NCBI RefSeq assembly: GCF_000764185.1
Contig: NZ_JQEC01000057.1
Span: 124,001 to 188,000, forward strand
Reading direction: 5' to 3'
DNA from: Colwellia psychrerythraea
GTDB taxonomy: Bacteria > Pseudomonadota > Gammaproteobacteria > Enterobacterales > Alteromonadaceae
DNA length: 64,000 bases
A program made the position numbers and the translations under genes. The notes under the pieces are model-generated. The model was not told the origin of the DNA. It ran no database searches and saw only the letters and a program-made list of their open reading frames with translations. Each line of letters begins with the position of its first letter. The first letter of the stretch is position 1. Positions 55,650 through 64,000 of this stretch are shown here, piece after piece.

Positions 55650-58003
55650 TGCTTAATAATAAAACGGCAACAAATAAATTTACTTTATCAGCAACCGTCA
55701 TTGCACTATCTATTGCTTTATCTGCGGGTTTAATACCTGTTTCAACAGCTATAGCAGCAGAGGATGCTATAGCTAAAAGCTCGGGTGAAAATGTCCAAAC
55801 AAACACGAGTATCGCCAGTAATATTGCTGCCACCGCTAACGTTGTTAAAAAAATTGACTATGTTGAGCGCATTCAAATTATTGGACACGGCAATAAATTA
55901 AGAACCGAAGGTGGCTCAGCCACTTTAATTGGTGAAGCTGAGTTAGAAAAATTTAAGTTTGATGATATCAATCGTGTTTTATATAACGTGCCTGGCGTTA
56001 ACATTAGAGAAGAAGATGGTTATGGTTTAAGACCTAATATCGGCTTTCGCGGTGCGACACCTGAACGTAGTAAAAAAATCACCGTGATGGAAGATGGTAT
56101 CCTAATAGGGCCTGCGCCTTATTCTGCTCCTGCCGCCTATTACTTCCCTATGATGTCTAAAATGACTTCTCTTGAAGTATTTAAAGGGCCTGCGGCAATA
56201 AAGTATGGCCCTAACACTGTTGCTGGCGCGCTGAATATGACAACCCGTGCAGTACCAGATGCGCAAGAAGGCATGATTGACCTGTCTGCTGGCGCGGATG
56301 GTTATACTAAAGCCCATGGTTATTATGGTACAAAAATTGGAGGTCTTGGTGTATTAGTTGAAGCAATTAATATGCAAGCCGATGGTTTTAAAGAGCTTGA
56401 TGGTGGCGGTTCGACGATTTATGATAACGGCGATGGTAATACTGGCTTTGATAAAAACGACATCATGGCCAAGTTTCGCTATGACTTAACAACGGGTAGT
56501 GTTGATCATACTTTTGGCTTAAAAGTCTCTTATGCAGACGAAAAGTCGAATGAAACTTATCTTGGTTTAACCGATGACGACTTTTATACAAATCCAGATC
56601 GCAGATATGCCGCCAGTGAATTAGACAATATGGATTGGCAGCATGAGCAATTTCAGTTTACTCACTTTATGCAAACCAATAATTTTGATATCACCACCCG
56701 TGTTTATCGCAATAATTTTGAACGTTCATGGTTTAAAATAAATGGTTTTAAAGGCGGTCCTGACCTACAAGAGATACTGGCTAATCCAAATGATGAAGAT
56801 CAAGACGGTACTAACGCACATTATTATCAAATATTAACCGGTGATGCTAACAGTGTTCTAGAAGAAGAAAAAATTATTGTTGGTGATAACGCTCGTGAAT
56901 ATTACTCACAAGGTATTCAAACCGAGCTTTATTTTGAGCAACAGCTTTTTGGTTTAGCTCATAAATTCAATGTTGGTGCTCGTTTTCACCAAGATCAAAT
57001 TGAACGTAATCATACTGAAGATACTTTTGATATGCGTGAAGGTCATTTAATTAATGATGGTAGTGAACAAGTAAAAACCACAACCAACCGTGAAAAAACT
57101 GATGCTATCGCTGTTTTCTTTAAAGATACCATTAAATACGATGCCCTTGATATCACATTAGGTTTGCGTGGTGAATTTATTGATTCAACTTATCAAAATC
57201 GTGTTGTTGGTGAAGAAGATGACTGGCAAAAGAAAAGCTCTCATATTTGGTTACCTAGTTTGAGTTTGTTTTATACAGTCAATGAAAACCTAGGTTTATT
57301 ATTTGGTGTGCATGAAGGCTTTATCCCAACAAGCCCTAAAGAAGGTCCTGAAACTGAAATTGAAAATAGTGTTAACTACGAATTCGGTGGCCGTTTTTAT
57401 CAAGGAGCTCTGCAAGCTGAGGTGATATTCTTTTATAACGACATGAGCAACTTAAAAGAGAGTTGTTCGTTCTCTGCAGCATCATCTTGTGGTGATAGCT
57501 TAGATAAAGAGTTTAACGGTAGTGAAGTTGATGTTTACGGTTTGGAATTCACTACCAGTTATACAGCTAAGCTCAGCGAAGCGTTAGAGTTACCTATGTC
57601 AGTAGTTTATACCTATTCAGATTCAGAATTTAAAAATAGTTTTGAGTCGGACTTTCCTATGTGGGGCACAATTACTGCCGGTGATGGTTTGCCTTACCTT
57701 GCCGAACATCAATTAACGCTTAATTTAGGTTTAACGGCAGAGCAGTGGGATATAAACTTTATTGCCCGTTATGTTGGTGAAATGCTCGAGGCTTCAGGTG
57801 AAGATGTGATTTTATCAGGTGAAGTAACAGAGTCTTCTATGGTAGTAGATCTATCAGCAAGTTATTATCTTGGCCAATACGGTAAAGTTTATCTTAAGGC
57901 GGATAATATTCTTGATAGCCAAGAAATTGTAAGTCGTAGACCTTATGGTGCAAGACCAAGTAAACCACAGCAAATGTTTGTTGGTTATCAATATAACTTT
58001 TAA
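55649..58003 (+). CDS. FecA-like TonB-dependent outer-membrane receptor
   Basis: Siderophore/iron receptor of 784 aa. The signal peptide is at about 1-36 (ends at AIAAEDA). After an acidic linker, YVERIQIIGHGNKL may be the TonB box, and the plug domain (about 75-185) follows. The plug opening (NVPGVNIREEDGYGLRPNIGFRG and ERSKKITVMEDGILIGPAPYSAPAAYYFP) closely resembles FecA of E. coli, the Fe-dicitrate receptor. A 22-strand barrel follows, ending with RRPYGARPSKPQQMFVGYQYNF, an aromatic terminus. No FecR/FecI pair or TonB gene is present. Substrate is inferred as a ferric chelate. Confidence 0.9.
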   Translation: MLNNKTATNKFTLSATVIALSIALSAGLIPVSTAIAAEDAIAKSSGENVQTNTSIASNIAATANVVKKIDYVERIQIIGHGNKLRTEGGSATLIGEAELEKFKFDDINRVLYNVPGVNIREEDGYGLRPNIGFRGATPERSKKITVMEDGILIGPAPYSAPAAYYFPMMSKMTSLEVFKGPAAIKYGPNTVAGALNMTTRAVPDAQEGMIDLSAGADGYTKAHGYYGTKIGGLGVLVEAINMQADGFKELDGGGSTIYDNGDGNTGFDKNDIMAKFRYDLTTGSVDHTFGLKVSYADEKSNETYLGLTDDDFYTNPDRRYAASELDNMDWQHEQFQFTHFMQTNNFDITTRVYRNNFERSWFKINGFKGGPDLQEILANPNDEDQDGTNAHYYQILTGDANSVLEEEKIIVGDNAREYYSQGIQTELYFEQQLFGLAHKFNVGARFHQDQIERNHTEDTFDMREGHLINDGSEQVKTTTNREKTDAIAVFFKDTIKYDALDITLGLRGEFIDSTYQNRVVGEEDDWQKKSSHIWLPSLSLFYTVNENLGLLFGVHEGFIPTSPKEGPETEIENSVNYEFGGRFYQGALQAEVIFFYNDMSNLKESCSFSAASSCGDSLDKEFNGSEVDVYGLEFTTSYTAKLSEALELPMSVVYTYSDSEFKNSFESDFPMWGTITAGDGLPYLAEHQLTLNLGLTAEQWDINFIARYVGEMLEASGEDVILSGEVTESSMVVDLSASYYLGQYGKVYLKADNILDSQEIVSRRPYGARPSKPQQMFVGYQYNF

Positions 58004-58162
58004 AAAATACCACATATACGGTATGCGCTATAAGTGTGCCGTATTTATGTGTTATTTGATGTATTGTAAGCACTATTACGCTAAATCAACGCACAATTCA
58101 GAGTTTTGATTTAGTATACTGCTCTAAATCTATCCCTATTTTAAAAATTGTTAGGCGGTTTT

Positions 58163-59113
58163 GTGCTGGATTTTTTATCAATTAATATAACTGAGCTCAG
58201 CCAATATTTTTTTGATGCTAATAAACGCATTTACATTGTTTATCTATTTTCTGCACTAGCCTTGGCTATTCCTGTTTATTGGCTGAAATTTTCTAGTTTT
58301 TCCCTGCTGCCTTTCTTACGCTTTGTTTTTCCAAAATCAGTTTACACACATAAATCAGCACGACATGATTATGTACTCTTAGTGGTAAACAAGCTGATCA
58401 AATCAGCTCTTTTTCCCCTGATTGTTATTACCATGGCACCCATTGCTATCGGTGTTTCATCAGCCTTTGAGTTTGTTTTTGGTTATATTGAACCTATTGT
58501 ATTATCTAGTGCTGTAATTGTTACCATCTTCACTGTACTACTGTTTTTGTTTGATGATTTTACTCGTTTTTATTTACACTATATTTTGCATAAAATCCCA
58601 GTCTTATGGGAGTTTCATAAAGTACACCATTCAGCTTTAGTGCTAACACCTTTTACCATTTACCGTAGCCATCCGGTTGAGAGCTTACTATATGCCTTTA
58701 GAATGACATTAACCCAAGGCTTTGTTGTCGGGCTGTGTTATTACTTCTTTGGGCCGACATTAAAGATGTATGACATTTTAGGCGCTAACGCTTTGGTGTT
58801 TTTGTTTAACTTCTTTGGCTCAAACTTACGCCATAGTCATATCTGGTTAAGCTGGGGAGATAAAGTTGAAAATTATTTAATTAGTCCTGCTCAACATCAA
58901 ATTCACCATAGTGATAACCCAAAACACTTTGATAGTAACTTTGGTGCCGCCTTGGCGTTATGGGATAGGCTGTTTTGTTGTCATATTAAAGCATCGCAAG
59001 TTGATAAAATAACTTATGGTATTAGTGTTAATCACAAAGGCCACAATAGTTTACTGCAAATATATTTAGAACCCTTCAAAAAGGCTGCTCAAAGCCTTTT
59101 ACCTAAACGATAA
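58163..59113 (+). CDS. Sterol desaturase/fatty acid hydroxylase family protein
   Basis: Membrane di-iron oxygenase-type protein of 316 aa. I place the start at GTG 58163 (MLDFLSINITE), with AGGCGG just upstream; the frame is open to 58148. The three His clusters are HYILHKIPVLWEFHKVHHSA (two) and SPAQHQIHHSDN. Membrane segments are at about 20-40, 75-100, 115-140 and 195-235. The substrate (sterol, fatty acid or sphingolipid) is unknown. It is the gene after the receptor but has a 145-bp gap and its own likely promoter, so it may not belong to the iron set. Confidence 0.88.
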   Translation: MLDFLSINITELSQYFFDANKRIYIVYLFSALALAIPVYWLKFSSFSLLPFLRFVFPKSVYTHKSARHDYVLLVVNKLIKSALFPLIVITMAPIAIGVSSAFEFVFGYIEPIVLSSAVIVTIFTVLLFLFDDFTRFYLHYILHKIPVLWEFHKVHHSALVLTPFTIYRSHPVESLLYAFRMTLTQGFVVGLCYYFFGPTLKMYDILGANALVFLFNFFGSNLRHSHIWLSWGDKVENYLISPAQHQIHHSDNPKHFDSNFGAALALWDRLFCCHIKASQVDKITYGISVNHKGHNSLLQIYLEPFKKAAQSLLPKR

Positions 59114-59328
59114 TATTAAAAAGTCCATTTTTTACTGCTTGTTCACGCTTTTGTCATTGCCTAGCTATACTTATCTATCTGCCACCTAATTTATCAACGC
59201 TTTTGATGTTAAGCGCTTAACTAATGACGGTGAGTATTGGCATTGATATCACTGTTTATCTATTCAATTAAATGATGGACTCTGGTTTTTAACTTTAGTT
59301 ATGGATTTTAATTGGGGTACTCGACTTT

Positions 59329-60945
59329 ATGGCTAAAAAAAACTCAAACAAAACTGTTGTCAACTCTCAAGAAAATGAGCAAATTAAAGTCGGTTTTTTT
59401 GAACGTTTTGCTTTTGTATTTGAAAGTATATTTATAGTGCTCATTACCTTTGCTCTGCTGTGGTCAAGCAGGTTTGTCGATGTGCCTGCATTTATTATGC
59501 AATTATCTAGTAACCAACAAAAATTTCAATTAAATGAAATTATTACTCTAATTAGTATTTCAGCCCTTGGCATATTAATGCTATTGTCTCGTTATAGTTT
59601 ATATTTACGTAAAAAGATGAAGCTACAATATGTTGCTGAAGAAGAAATTAAGCGTCTAGCTTTCTTTGATAACCTAACTAACCTTCCTAACCAAGAACTT
59701 TGCCTAAATCGTTTAGAGCATGCTTTAGCGCGTGCCGCAAGAAGCAATACATCAATTGCCGTACTATTCATTGGTATTGAAGATTTTAAGGCGATTAATG
59801 ATAAACAAGGTCATGAAGGGGGCGATAAGTTATTGCAACAGGCTGCTAAGCGTTTATCAAGTGAGTTACGTTCAGGTGATACTTTAGCAAGAATTACAGG
59901 TGTCGAATTTATTATTATACTTGAATCACTTTCACCTACTGAAGATATCAATGATTTTGCAGCTAAGTTAATGGTGAAGCTTGCTAAATGTTACCGGATT
60001 TCTATGCAAGAAATGTATATAACCAGCAATATTGGCATTGCGTTATCCCCTAATGATGGCGAGCACAGTAAAGAATTAATTAAAAATGCAGATACTGCGA
60101 TGTGTTTTGCTAAGGAGCAAGGACGCAATAGCTTAGCTTTTTTCTCTAAAGAGCTACAAAGCCAAGTAGACAGTAAGAAAAAAATAGCTGAACAATTACT
60201 GGATGCAATGGAGAAGGAAGAATTCAGCCTACATTACCAGCCAATAATTTCAACTGTTTCAAGTGAAATTATTGGCGTTGAAGCATTATTGCGTTGGCAT
60301 AATGAATTGTTAGGGGATTTACCGCCAGATGTATTTATTCCTATCGCTGAAGAGATAGGTATCATTCCCAAGATTGGTGAGTGGGTGCTCAGCCAAGCTT
60401 GTTTGCAAAACAAAACTTGGCAGCACCAAGGTTACCCTAGATTAGTGATAGCAATTAATATGTCTGTTATGCAATTAGGTATAAAGGATTTTTCCTCCAC
60501 AGTTGCTGATTCTCTTGCGAGTAGTCATTTAGAACCTCAGTATTTAGAGTTAGAGTTTTCCGAAAAAGCACTGATGAAGGATGCTAAGTTATCCATAGTA
60601 CAACTTAGGCAGTTGCACGAACTAGGTATCTCTATCGCCCTAGATGATTTTGGCACTGGTTATTCATCAATTAAATATCTGTCTAAGTTTAAGCTTAATA
60701 AATTGAAAATTGATGGTAGTTTCATAAAAAACATCTCAACAAGCGCAGGTAATGTTATAGCTATAAGAGCCATTATTGCCTTAGCTAAGCAGTTAAAATT
60801 ACACATTACTGCAGAGGGCGTTGAAACTAGCGAACAGCATAAATTTATGGATGCTAACAATGTTGACTCTATGCAAGGATACCACTTTAGTAGGCCTGTT
60901 GACGCGAAAGCTTTTGAGCAACTTTTGCTATCGCCATCATGGTAA
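59329..60945 (+). CDS. GGDEF-EAL protein with degenerate GGDEF
   Basis: Membrane c-di-GMP protein of 538 aa. Membrane segments lie at about 25-49 and 71-91. The GGDEF domain (about 110-270) has a divergent signature, TGVEF at 190-194, so synthase activity is unlikely. The EAL domain (about 285-530) keeps Glu318 (VEALLRW), NMSVMQL, ELEFSEKALM, DDFGTG at 439-444, KIDGSF and AEGVET. This suggests an active phosphodiesterase, possibly regulated by GTP bound at the dead GGDEF site. It lies between the desaturase-like gene and rpsP. Confidence 0.9.
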   Translation: MAKKNSNKTVVNSQENEQIKVGFFERFAFVFESIFIVLITFALLWSSRFVDVPAFIMQLSSNQQKFQLNEIITLISISALGILMLLSRYSLYLRKKMKLQYVAEEEIKRLAFFDNLTNLPNQELCLNRLEHALARAARSNTSIAVLFIGIEDFKAINDKQGHEGGDKLLQQAAKRLSSELRSGDTLARITGVEFIIILESLSPTEDINDFAAKLMVKLAKCYRISMQEMYITSNIGIALSPNDGEHSKELIKNADTAMCFAKEQGRNSLAFFSKELQSQVDSKKKIAEQLLDAMEKEEFSLHYQPIISTVSSEIIGVEALLRWHNELLGDLPPDVFIPIAEEIGIIPKIGEWVLSQACLQNKTWQHQGYPRLVIAINMSVMQLGIKDFSSTVADSLASSHLEPQYLELEFSEKALMKDAKLSIVQLRQLHELGISIALDDFGTGYSSIKYLSKFKLNKLKIDGSFIKNISTSAGNVIAIRAIIALAKQLKLHITAEGVETSEQHKFMDANNVDSMQGYHFSRPVDAKAFEQLLLSPSW

Positions 60946-61050
60946 AAAATAACTGACTATTTAATTACCCATACCGCACTTTACATCATGACCATGCAAG
61001 ACTAGTGAAGGCCGAATGACCCTCTCTTGTACACGATAGAGAAATAAAGC

Positions 61051-61078
61051 TTGTAAAAATATACTAGAAGCGTAAAAT
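61051..61078 (+). promoter_or_regulatory. Promoter candidate of the rpsP operon
   Basis: TTGTAA at 61051-61056 and TAAAAT at 61073-61078 are spaced by 16 bases. The transcript would start about 70 bases before the rpsP ATG. Confidence 0.5.
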
Positions 61079-61156
61079 ACGCGAGCTTTTCTGTCGCTTG
61101 GCGGCAGGAAGTGTCTGGAAAATCCGTTTTAACACTTAACATATATAGAGGACGAT

Positions 61157-61402
61157 ATGGTTACCATTCGTTTAGCTCGTGGCGGCGCTAAAAAGCGTCC
61201 ATTCTATCAGGTTGTTGTTGCAGATAGCCGTAACTCTCGCGATGGTCGTTTCATCGAGAAAGTTGGTTTCTTCAACCCAACAGCACAAGGTCAAGCAGAG
61301 AAGTTACGCTTAGATCTAGACCGTATTACCCATTGGGTAGGTCAAGGTGCGACAGTATCTGATCGTGTGGCTAAGTTAGTTAAAGACGCAACTGCGGCTT
61401 AA
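61157..61402 (+). CDS. rpsP: 30S ribosomal protein S16
   Basis: Ribosomal protein of the 30S body, 81 aa. [41 protein letters not shown] is the conserved start, and the C-terminal half ends at [16 protein letters not shown] strong AGAGGA ribosome site precedes the ATG. It is the first gene of the rpsP-rimM-trmD-rplS operon. In most gammaproteobacteria ffh lies directly upstream; here 9.2 kb of other genes intervene. Confidence 0.98.
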   Translation: MVTIRLARGGAKKRPFYQVVVADSRNSRDGRFIEKVGFFNPTAQGQAEKLRLDLDRITHWVGQGATVSDRVAKLVKDATAA

Positions 61403-61429
61403 TTACTTAGTAGGTAGAAGGAGAATTTT

Positions 61430-61957
61430 GTGAGTAAAGAACAACAGATCACCTTAGGTAAAGTAGGCGCTGTTTATGGCATCAAAGGTTGGTTGAAAGT
61501 TCATTCATTCACTGATGAAACTGATGCCATACTTGACTATTTCCCTTGGTCATTAAAATTAGGGAATAACACACAAACAGTTGAAATAACTGATTGGCGC
61601 AAGCATAACAAAGGCCTAATTGTGAAAGTGGCAGGTATTGATGACAGAGATGAAGCGCAAGCATTAGTCGGCTCAGAAATACAAACCGGTGAAGCAGCGT
61701 TGCCAGAATTATCGCAAGATGATTTTTACTGGCGCGATTTAATAGGTATGTCTGTTGTGACTAACAAGGGTTACGACCTGGGTGTAGTTTCAGACATGAT
61801 GGAAACTGGCGCTAATGATGTACTGGTTGTGAAAGCTAACTTAAATGATGGTTTTAGTAAAAAAGAGCGGTTAATCCCTTATCTTTTTGAACAAGTTATT
61901 GAGTCGGTTAGCATCGAAAATAAACAAATTTGTGTTGACTGGGATCCGGGTTTTTAA
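61430..61957 (+). CDS. rimM: Ribosome maturation factor RimM
   Basis: Assembly factor for the 30S head, binding S19. GTG at 61430 is the start, with AAGGAG seven bases upstream. The 175 aa show LGKVGAVYGIKGWLKVHSFTDETDAILDYFPW in the N-terminal RimM domain. The PRC-barrel domain has DFYWRDLIGMSVVTNKGYDLGVVSDMMETGANDVLVVK, and LIPYLFEQVIESV closes it. It follows rpsP by 27 bp. Confidence 0.97.
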   Translation: MSKEQQITLGKVGAVYGIKGWLKVHSFTDETDAILDYFPWSLKLGNNTQTVEITDWRKHNKGLIVKVAGIDDRDEAQALVGSEIQTGEAALPELSQDDFYWRDLIGMSVVTNKGYDLGVVSDMMETGANDVLVVKANLNDGFSKKERLIPYLFEQVIESVSIENKQICVDWDPGF

Positions 61958-61996
61958 CTTGTGACTAGCACTACCTCTATTAAAGAGAAAAACAAA

Positions 61997-62782
61997 ATGT
62001 GGATTGGGGTTATAAGCCTTTTTCCCGAAATGTTTAATGCTATCACGGAGTACGGGGTAACTGGCCGAGCGATTCGTAATGGGTTAATTGAATTTCAGTT
62101 ATGGAATCCAAGAGACTTTACCCATGATAAACATCGTACCGTTGATGATCGTCCTTATGGCGGTGGTCCGGGCATGTTAATGATGGTGCAACCATTACGT
62201 GATGCTATAGCTGAGGCGCGTAAAGCTGCAGACGCTGATGCTGCCATTCATGGTGGTACAAAGGCTAAAGTTATTTACTTATCTCCGCAAGGACGAAAGC
62301 TTGATCAACAGGGCGTAAGTGAATTAGCACAACATGATCGACTAGTATTTATTGCTGGGAGATATGAAGGCATAGACGAGCGATTAATCGCGTCAGATAT
62401 TGACGAGGAATGGTCGATTGGCGATTACATTTTAAGTGGTGGTGAACTCCCTGCGATGAATGTGATAGATGCTGTAGCACGCTTAGTGCCAGGCGTTTTA
62501 GGACATAAAGAATCAGCAGAGCAGGACTCCTTCTCTAACGGTTTATTAGACTGTCCTCATTACACCAGGCCAGAAGTAATGACTACTCCTCACGGAGAAG
62601 AAATGTCAGTACCGAAAGTATTGCTTAGTGGTAATCATGAACATATACGTCTATGGCGACAAGAGCAATCTTTGCTTAGAACGTGGACTAGAAGACCCGA
62701 ATTATTAACAAACCTAGCTCTGACAGCTGAGCAGGAAAAAGCGCTTGCTCTGATTAAGAAACAAGCGAAGCAAACCACTTAG
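61997..62782 (+). CDS. trmD: tRNA (guanine-37-N1)-methyltransferase TrmD
   Basis: Methylates G37 of tRNAs with the knotted SPOUT fold. I choose ATG 61997 ([13 protein letters not shown]), the E. coli-like start, with AAGAGA upstream. A GTG at 61961 is also in frame, four bases after rimM. The 261 aa have [65 protein letters not shown] and [13 protein letters not shown]. These define the SAM-binding knot and the tRNA site. Confidence 0.97.
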   Translation: MWIGVISLFPEMFNAITEYGVTGRAIRNGLIEFQLWNPRDFTHDKHRTVDDRPYGGGPGMLMMVQPLRDAIAEARKAADADAAIHGGTKAKVIYLSPQGRKLDQQGVSELAQHDRLVFIAGRYEGIDERLIASDIDEEWSIGDYILSGGELPAMNVIDAVARLVPGVLGHKESAEQDSFSNGLLDCPHYTRPEVMTTPHGEEMSVPKVLLSGNHEHIRLWRQEQSLLRTWTRRPELLTNLALTAEQEKALALIKKQAKQTT

Positions 62783-62808
62783 ACTGTGCATACTAGGAAG
62801 AAGGTATT

Positions 62809-63162
62809 ATGAGTAAAATTCTTGAAATGCTCGAACAAGAGCAATTAAAAACAGATCTACCAACATTCGCTCCAGGCGATACTGTTGTAGTTCAAGTAAA
62901 AGTTACAGAAGGTGATAAATCACGTCTTCAAGCATTTGAAGGTGTTATCCTTGCTGTTAAAAACCGCGGCTTACATTCTGCTTTCACTGTTCGTAAAATC
63001 TCGAACGGTGTTGGTGTAGAGCGTGTATTCCAGACACATAGCCCAATTGTTGATTCAATATCAGTGATACGTCGTGGTGATGTTCGTCAAGCTAAACTTT
63101 ACTACTTGCGCGAGCTATCTGGCCGTAAAGCACGTATTAAAGAAAAATTGGCTAAGAAATAG
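62809..63162 (+). CDS. rplS: 50S ribosomal protein L19
   Basis: Ribosomal protein at the 30S/50S interface, 117 aa. The sequence [58 protein letters not shown] and [19 protein letters not shown] is typical. It follows trmD by 26 bp and is the last gene of the operon, as the terminator downstream shows. Confidence 0.98.
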   Translation: MSKILEMLEQEQLKTDLPTFAPGDTVVVQVKVTEGDKSRLQAFEGVILAVKNRGLHSAFTVRKISNGVGVERVFQTHSPIVDSISVIRRGDVRQAKLYYLRELSGRKARIKEKLAKK

Positions 63163-63201
63163 AAATATTTTTTATACAGTTTTCTGTAAAGAAAGTTTGA
63201 T

Positions 63202-63236
63202 AAAAAGCCTGAATAAGCAATTATTCAGGCTTTTTT
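63202..63236 (+). terminator. Intrinsic terminator of the rpsP operon
   Basis: AAAAAGCCTGAATAA and TTATTCAGGCTTTTTT form a perfect 15-bp stem with loop GCAA and a T run, 39 bases after rplS. Confidence 0.92.
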
Positions 63237-63430
63237 GTATTTAATGTTAAAAATATTGCCGCACCAACCCCGCTGAGAAAGAAAGCTTGCATTTCATCAG
63301 CACAACCCCTTTACTGTCAGAGCAGTGTTTAAAGATACTTTCTATTTTCTGTAATTTTTTCTGATAAAAACCTGTCATATATAAACGAGTAAAGTAATTA
63401 ATGAAACGCCCTAAAAAGCAAGGACTCACC

Positions 63431-64000
63431 ATGGCATCAATCAGCAAACCTTATTTACTACGAGCGTCATTGTTAGCAGCCTTTGCCATTTTTATGGGAT
63501 TAGCTTTATCATTCGTGGTTTATCAATCTACAGAAAATGTCAAAACTAATGCTATCGATTTAGTGAGTAATCGTATTCCGATATTAACCAGCATTAATGA
63601 ATTAATGGCAGACTTGAGTGAGCAAGAAAGGGTTATTTATGAATATTACCGCTCACAAGAAAATGACAGCTTTCTTAAGTCCTCAGCAGTGGTTAAAAAT
63701 ACCTTTAATATGCATTTAGCTATTATTTTGAAGCAAATTCGCTTTGAAAAGGAGGCGGCTATCATTGTTAAAGGGCAGCAAGATATTGAGGTTTTGTTTG
63801 ATAATTTTTATCAAGCGATGCAGGTTGATGAAGATAATTGGGATGAGATGCGTGTTATTTTAACAAAGGTCTCAACAATAAGACGGCAATTATTGCCGAC
63901 GCTTAAATCTATTGAGATGCAAACTAAAAAAACAGTCGATGAAGGTCATCAAGCAACTTTAAAGCAAATGGCAATATCGCATTGGTTAGTGATTGTTTAT
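63431..64000 (+). CDS. Membrane sensor protein, 3' end outside the window
   Basis: An open frame starts at ATG 63431 with AGGA upstream and runs to the last base of the window (190 codons). MASISKPYLLRASLLAAFAIFMGLALSFVVYQ is a membrane helix at about 12-31. A helical periplasmic part of about 150 residues follows, with long Leu/Glu/Gln-rich helices (NELMADLSEQERVIYEYYRSQE) like a four-helix-bundle sensor domain. A second membrane segment seems to begin at the window end (HWLVIVY). It is probably the N-terminus of a sensor kinase, chemoreceptor or GGDEF/EAL protein; the output domain is not visible. Confidence 0.75.
   Translation, partial: MASISKPYLLRASLLAAFAIFMGLALSFVVYQSTENVKTNAIDLVSNRIPILTSINELMADLSEQERVIYEYYRSQENDSFLKSSAVVKNTFNMHLAIILKQIRFEKEAAIIVKGQQDIEVLFDNFYQAMQVDEDNWDEMRVILTKVSTIRRQLLPTLKSIEMQTKKTVDEGHQATLKQMAISHWLVIVY

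Overview
This window looks like a chromosomal segment of a marine gammaproteobacterium of the order Alteromonadales, most likely Colwellia or a close relative. The grounds are the AT-rich base composition, a protein repertoire close to E. coli/Shewanella orthologues, conserved gammaproteobacterial gene neighbourhoods, and several Colwellia-like lineage genes (the TIGR03545/TIGR03546 pair, DUF3545, DUF4202, DUF4856 next to imelysin). The genus is an inference from gene content; no rRNA or tRNA gene is present to confirm it.

Layout. 1-4.4 kb: lepB (5' end cut off)-rnc-era-recO-pdxJ and a small conserved-looking ORF. 4.4-18 kb: barA, divergent from rlmD-relA-mazG-(SPOUT methylase)-(DUF454), then DUF4202, pyrG and eno; this is the classic barA/relA/pyrG/eno neighbourhood. 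18-28 kb: a mixed block with an alpha/beta hydrolase, a DUF3545 protein, transaldolase, yaaA, the TIGR03546-TIGR03545 pair, aquaporin Z, a phosphate-type porin with a convincing Pho box, and srmB. 27.4-38 kb: fldB-dsbC-recJ-(FetB-like)-prfB-lysS, interrupted by an uncharacterised lipoprotein/outer-membrane barrel pair; prfB carries the programmed +1 frameshift. 38-47.4 kb: NSS transporter, RluA-type pseudouridine synthase, M16 peptidase lipoprotein, gshA, then a 1.8 kb non-coding stretch holding a striking tandem array, and a lysozyme-like lipoprotein. 47.4-52 kb: a 274-bp MITE-like element, paired consensus DnaA boxes, corB-like and ypjD-like genes (minus strand) and ffh. 52-58 kb: a Fur-box-preceded gene set (DUF4856 lipoprotein, imelysin lipoprotein, FecA-like TonB receptor). 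It is followed by a fatty-acid-hydroxylase-family membrane protein and a GGDEF/EAL protein, then rpsP-rimM-trmD-rplS. The last gene, a membrane sensor protein, is cut by the window end.

Most genes are housekeeping: protein export (lepB, ffh), RNA processing and ribosome maturation (rnc, era, srmB, rlmD, rimM, trmD), the stringent response (relA, mazG), nucleotide and central metabolism (pyrG, eno, tal) and redox balance (gshA, dsbC, fldB). The accessory interest lies in (i) the roughly 14-unit array at 45.36-46.68 kb, whose units each carry an operator-like palindrome and, in most, a minus-strand terminator-like hairpin; (ii) the iron-uptake gene set lying between ffh and rpsP, with an 11-bp repeat ladder directly before the imelysin start codon; (iii) three kinds of small inverted-repeat elements; and (iv) inverted DnaA boxes away from any recognisable origin.
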